DNA from: Gammaproteobacteria bacterium
GTDB taxonomy: Bacteria; Pseudomonadota; Gammaproteobacteria; Steroidobacterales; Steroidobacteraceae
Reading direction: 5' to 3'
DNA: 8,427 nucleotides
Assembly: GCA_030830595.1 (NCBI GenBank)
Contig: JAURMS010000080.1
Span: 1-8,427, forward strand
Of this stretch, positions 5,918 to 8,427 are shown piece by piece. The notes under the pieces were generated by a model, which saw only the letters and a program-made list of their open reading frames with translations, was not told the origin of the DNA and ran no database searches. The position numbers and the translations under genes are program-made. Position 1 is the first letter of the stretch. Every line of letters starts with the position of its first letter.

Positions 5918-7615
5918 TCAGTATCCACTCACCCAGTCGGGCAGGATCAAGCCGTTTTGCTGCGCGTAACTCTCCCAGTAGGCGATGAGTTCCGCCAACT
6001 TGTCCGGGTACTGCTGGGCAAGGTCACGGCTCTCTGCCAGGTCATTGGCAAGGTCGTAGAGTTGCCATGCTCCACTCCCGAACGGGGCGGGCATGTGCAC
6101 CAGTTTCCAGTCGCCTAGCCGCACGCTACGCTTGCCGAGCAACTCGTCGGCATAGACACGCTGCTGCCAGGCTTGGTCCGTGGCGCGTCCCTGCAGGATC
6201 GCAAGTGCAGAGACGCCGCTCATGGGTTCAATGTCCCGATCACCATGCCGATTACCCGGGTGTACCACCCCAGCGAGATCGAGGATGGTGGGTGCCAGGT
6301 CCTTGGCAAGGACCAGGGCATCCTCGATGCGCGCGGGTCCAAAGCGCCCAGTGCCACTGACAAAGGCCGCCGTGCGCACCCCGCCCTCGGTAGGAAAGGC
6401 CTTGTAGAGACCGAGTGCAGGAGAGGAGGCGCGGGCCCAATTGGGACCGTAAAAAGTGTAGGAACCCGGACGGCCCATGTTGTCGAGGCTGAAATCATGC
6501 GCCTCATCCAGCACCTTGCGAATGGCGGGAAAGGCTTCTGCCGGCCAGGTGTCGTCGTAGTCATGACCTTCGGCGCCGTTGTCCGACAGGAAGATGACGA
6601 CCGTGTTGTCGAGGCGCTTGCTCGCCCGCAGGTGATCCATCAGCCGGCCGACGTGGCGATCGATCTCAAAAATCATCGCGGCATAGACTTCCATGGCACG
6701 AGCTTCAACACGCCTGGTCTGTTCGTCGAGCTCCCCCCACGGACGGCCCTTGGGCGCCCGAGGGGCAAGACGCGCCGTCTTCTGGGCCAGGCCGAGGTCT
6801 ATCTGCCTGCGCAGGCGCGCTTCAGCAATGGCATCCGGGCCCTCGTCATAGCGGCCCGCAAACCGGGCAATCGACTCATCGGGTGCCTGCAGCGGCCAGT
6901 GCGGTGCGGAGAAGGCGAGGTAGGCAAAGAAGGGTTGTTGTTGGTCGCTGTCGAGGTATTCGATCATGCGATCGACGAAGTACTGCGAGGAATAGTCGAA
7001 GTTGCGCGGCAGCTCGCTGATGAGATGACCCTCGTCACGGTATTTGGCCTTCGCCAGAGGGTCCGGTGAGTAGGCCGGCCGCATGTCGGCAAAGTGGCTG
7101 GCATTGGTCAGCATGGCAAAGGATCGGTCGAACCCGCGAGCCGCGGGCCCGTGCTGCTCCTCTGTGCCCAGGTGCCACTTGCCGGTCATGTAGGTCCGGT
7201 AGCCCGCCTCACGCAGTAGTGTTGGAACGGTGACAACCCGTTCGTTCAGGTAGCCTTCATAGCCTGGTTGGTTGCGCTGGTTCGGAGCCAACTCCTCCTC
7301 CAGGTTGCCCAGCCCGGCCCGGTGGGCGTCGACACCGGTGAGCAGCATGGCCCTGGTGGGTGAACAGGCAGCCGCCGTGATGAAACGACTCAGCCGAATG
7401 CCGGATTGAGCGAGGGCGTCCAGGTTGGGGGTTGGAATCTCTCCACCGAAACTGCCGAGGTCCGCATGGCCCATGTCATCGACCACGATCAGCAGGACAT
7501 TGGGTCTGCCCTCGCCCCGGACAGAGGTCGACTCGCTTCCTATGGCCGTCGATGGGTTCATCAGGTTGAGCAGCAAGCCGCATGCGACAACGTGAAGGCC
7601 GGGACGATTCAACAC
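5918..7615 (-). CDS. Secreted type I (formylglycine) sulfatase
   Basis: Sulfatase of 565 residues from a GTG start, with AGGGGGAG 7 bases upstream. A hydrophobic stretch at about 8-25 is a probable Sec signal peptide; TAIG-S is a likely cleavage region, giving a periplasmic enzyme. Active-site motifs are N-V-L-L-I-V-V-D46-D47 (metal), C84-S-P-T-R (the C-x-P-x-R motif whose Cys becomes formylglycine), G-K146-W-H148-L-G, A-P-H239-W, L-S-D345-N346-G-A-E and Y-K405-x-F-P-T-E-G-G-V-R. It hydrolyses a sulfate ester to alcohol plus sulfate and binds calcium. Length and motifs fit the arylsulfatase-like S1 group (related to Pseudomonas arylsulfatase), but natural substrates within this group vary widely. 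It needs a maturation enzyme (FGE or anSME), not in the window. TTG at 7612 is an alternative start. It leads an operon with the MFS gene. Confidence 0.95.
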   Translation of the reverse strand: MLNRPGLHVVACGLLLNLMNPSTAIGSESTSVRGEGRPNVLLIVVDDMGHADLGSFGGEIPTPNLDALAQSGIRLSRFITAAACSPTRAMLLTGVDAHRAGLGNLEEELAPNQRNQPGYEGYLNERVVTVPTLLREAGYRTYMTGKWHLGTEEQHGPAARGFDRSFAMLTNASHFADMRPAYSPDPLAKAKYRDEGHLISELPRNFDYSSQYFVDRMIEYLDSDQQQPFFAYLAFSAPHWPLQAPDESIARFAGRYDEGPDAIAEARLRRQIDLGLAQKTARLAPRAPKGRPWGELDEQTRRVEARAMEVYAAMIFEIDRHVGRLMDHLRASKRLDNTVVIFLSDNGAEGHDYDDTWPAEAFPAIRKVLDEAHDFSLDNMGRPGSYTFYGPNWARASSPALGLYKAFPTEGGVRTAAFVSGTGRFGPARIEDALVLAKDLAPTILDLAGVVHPGNRHGDRDIEPMSGVSALAILQGRATDQAWQQRVYADELLGKRSVRLGDWKLVHMPAPFGSGAWQLYDLANDLAESRDLAQQYPDKLAELIAYWESYAQQNGLILPDWVSGY

Positions 7616-7654
7616 CTTACGACTCCCCCTGGTTTGCTATGCTCATTCTGGTCC
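7616..7654. promoter_or_regulatory. Divergent promoter region between sulfatase and TPR gene
   Basis: Thirty-nine bases separate the two start codons. Minus strand: AGGGGGAG (7630-7623) is a strong ribosome binding site for the sulfatase. Plus strand: TG-c-TATGCT (7635-7643) reads as an extended -10 box, placing transcription start only a few bases before the ATG at 7655, with no Shine-Dalgarno visible. The sulfatase promoter must then overlap the 5' end of the TPR gene. Confidence 0.45.
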
Positions 7655-8427
7655 ATGCGCAGCCAAAATTACCTCAAGCTGGCGCTCGATGCTTACCAGA
7701 AGCGGTCTTTTGGTGAGGCGGAACGCTGGTTGGGCCAGGCCGTGCTCGAAACCCCCGACAATCCGGATGTGCACGCCTGGCATTGCGAGATCTTGCGGAG
7801 TGCAGGCAGGTTCCCGGAGGCGGAGTTGGCCGCCCAGCGGGCCCTCGGTTTGTCCCCGCGACACGCGGATGCACTGTACAACCTGTCGGTAGTGCTGCTG
7901 ACGACCGGCCGCGAAGCCGAGGCCCTGGCCCTGCTGCAGGTGCTGGTGCAGGCCCACCCCGAACATGTGTTGGCATGGCACAACCTCGGAATCCTGCTGG
8001 AGCGGAGCGGAAGTCCGGCCAGGGCACTCGCCTGCTATGAAGCGGCTACGGCCACGGGTCGCGCCTTGCCGGCCACTGCAGCAAGCCTGGCTGCGCTTTT
8101 GGTTGAACTGGGCCAGCATGACCGGGCCCGTGAACTTTACGCGACCCGGCTTGCGGCTGACGCGAACGACGTGGAGGCTCATTTCGCCTATTCCCGCCTG
8201 GTGACGTACCGAGCTGATATGGCGGAATGGGTGGCCCTGAAGAGGGCGGTGGCCAGTCTTCCATCGCTGCCCTGGCAGGCCGCAGTCAAGCTCGGTTTTG
8301 CACTTGGGAAGGCGCAACAGGACCTTGGCGACTACGAGGGTGCCTTGGGCGCCTTCATGGCTGCCAATGAGCTCCACTATCGGCACCGCCCTTACGCGGA
8401 ATCCACCCATCATGCGCTTTTGGGCGA
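7655..8427 (+). CDS. TPR protein, probable N-terminal half of a TPR-sulfotransferase, partial
   Basis: The frame is open from ATG at 7655 to the right edge (257 residues, no stop). The visible part is almost all tetratricopeptide repeats with an exact 34-residue period: about 5-38, 39-72, 73-106, 107-140, 141-174, a degenerate unit at 175-208, and 209-242. TPRs form a helical protein-binding scaffold. The last unit, F215-A-L-G-K-A-Q-Q-D-L-G-D-Y then A-A-N-E-L-H, resembles the stretch before the sulfotransferase domain in bacterial TPR-sulfotransferases; that is recalled family knowledge, and the catalytic domain itself is off-window. No signal peptide is visible, so it is cytoplasmic. The start is chosen because the first repeat begins at once; the ATG at 7639 is out of frame. 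It is divergent from the sulfatase. The TPR call is firm, the sulfotransferase call moderate. Confidence 0.85.
   Translation, partial: MRSQNYLKLALDAYQKRSFGEAERWLGQAVLETPDNPDVHAWHCEILRSAGRFPEAELAAQRALGLSPRHADALYNLSVVLLTTGREAEALALLQVLVQAHPEHVLAWHNLGILLERSGSPARALACYEAATATGRALPATAASLAALLVELGQHDRARELYATRLAADANDVEAHFAYSRLVTYRADMAEWVALKRAVASLPSLPWQAAVKLGFALGKAQQDLGDYEGALGAFMAANELHYRHRPYAESTHHALLG

Noticed and set aside
6173..7069. 298-codon plus-strand frame inside the sulfatase
   Set aside because: It is antisense to the catalytic part of a motif-complete sulfatase and its translation has no coherent domain pattern.
7643..8413. 256-codon minus-strand frame opposite the TPR gene
   Set aside because: The plus-strand frame has perfectly phased TPRs; the minus frame overlaps the sulfatase promoter region and looks like a shadow.

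Overview
The window is a GC-rich, densely coding stretch (I estimate above 60% G+C; not computed). It carries seven protein genes, two of them cut by the window edges. Families, codon use and the Asp+2 lipoprotein signal suggest a Gram-negative proteobacterium, probably a gammaproteobacterium. This is inferred from general features; no marker gene is present. I found no rRNA, tRNA, CRISPR array, insertion sequence or phage gene.

Layout: a minus-strand block (3936 down to 1) reads SDR oxidoreductase, then a second SDR oxidoreductase coupled by a 4-base TTGA overlap, then a 44-base gap and a large lipoprotein of tandem amino-acid-type solute-binding (SBP_bac_3) domains that runs off the left edge. 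A 62-base divergent region with two inverted repeats separates this block from a plus-strand class I glutamine amidotransferase (3999-4751). That gene converges, 12 bases apart, on a second minus-strand pair (7615 down to 4764): a secreted type I sulfatase followed 20 bases later by an MFS transporter. A 39-base divergent gap then leads to a plus-strand TPR protein (7655 to the right edge), whose last visible repeat resembles the region preceding the catalytic domain in TPR-sulfotransferases.

How the genes may work together (inference): the sulfatase would release sulfate from an organic sulfate ester in the periplasm and the co-transcribed MFS protein could import or export the product. The two SDRs could oxidise or reduce a small alcohol or ketone. 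The solute-binding lipoprotein looks like the N-terminal part of an SBP-permease fusion of the amino-acid ABC transporter type. No substrate can be named from the sequence.

The most unusual object is the left-edge gene. It opens with half of a solute-binding domain that lacks the usual ligand Asp, followed by two full domains and at least most of a third. The second most interesting is the head-to-head sulfatase / probable sulfotransferase arrangement.
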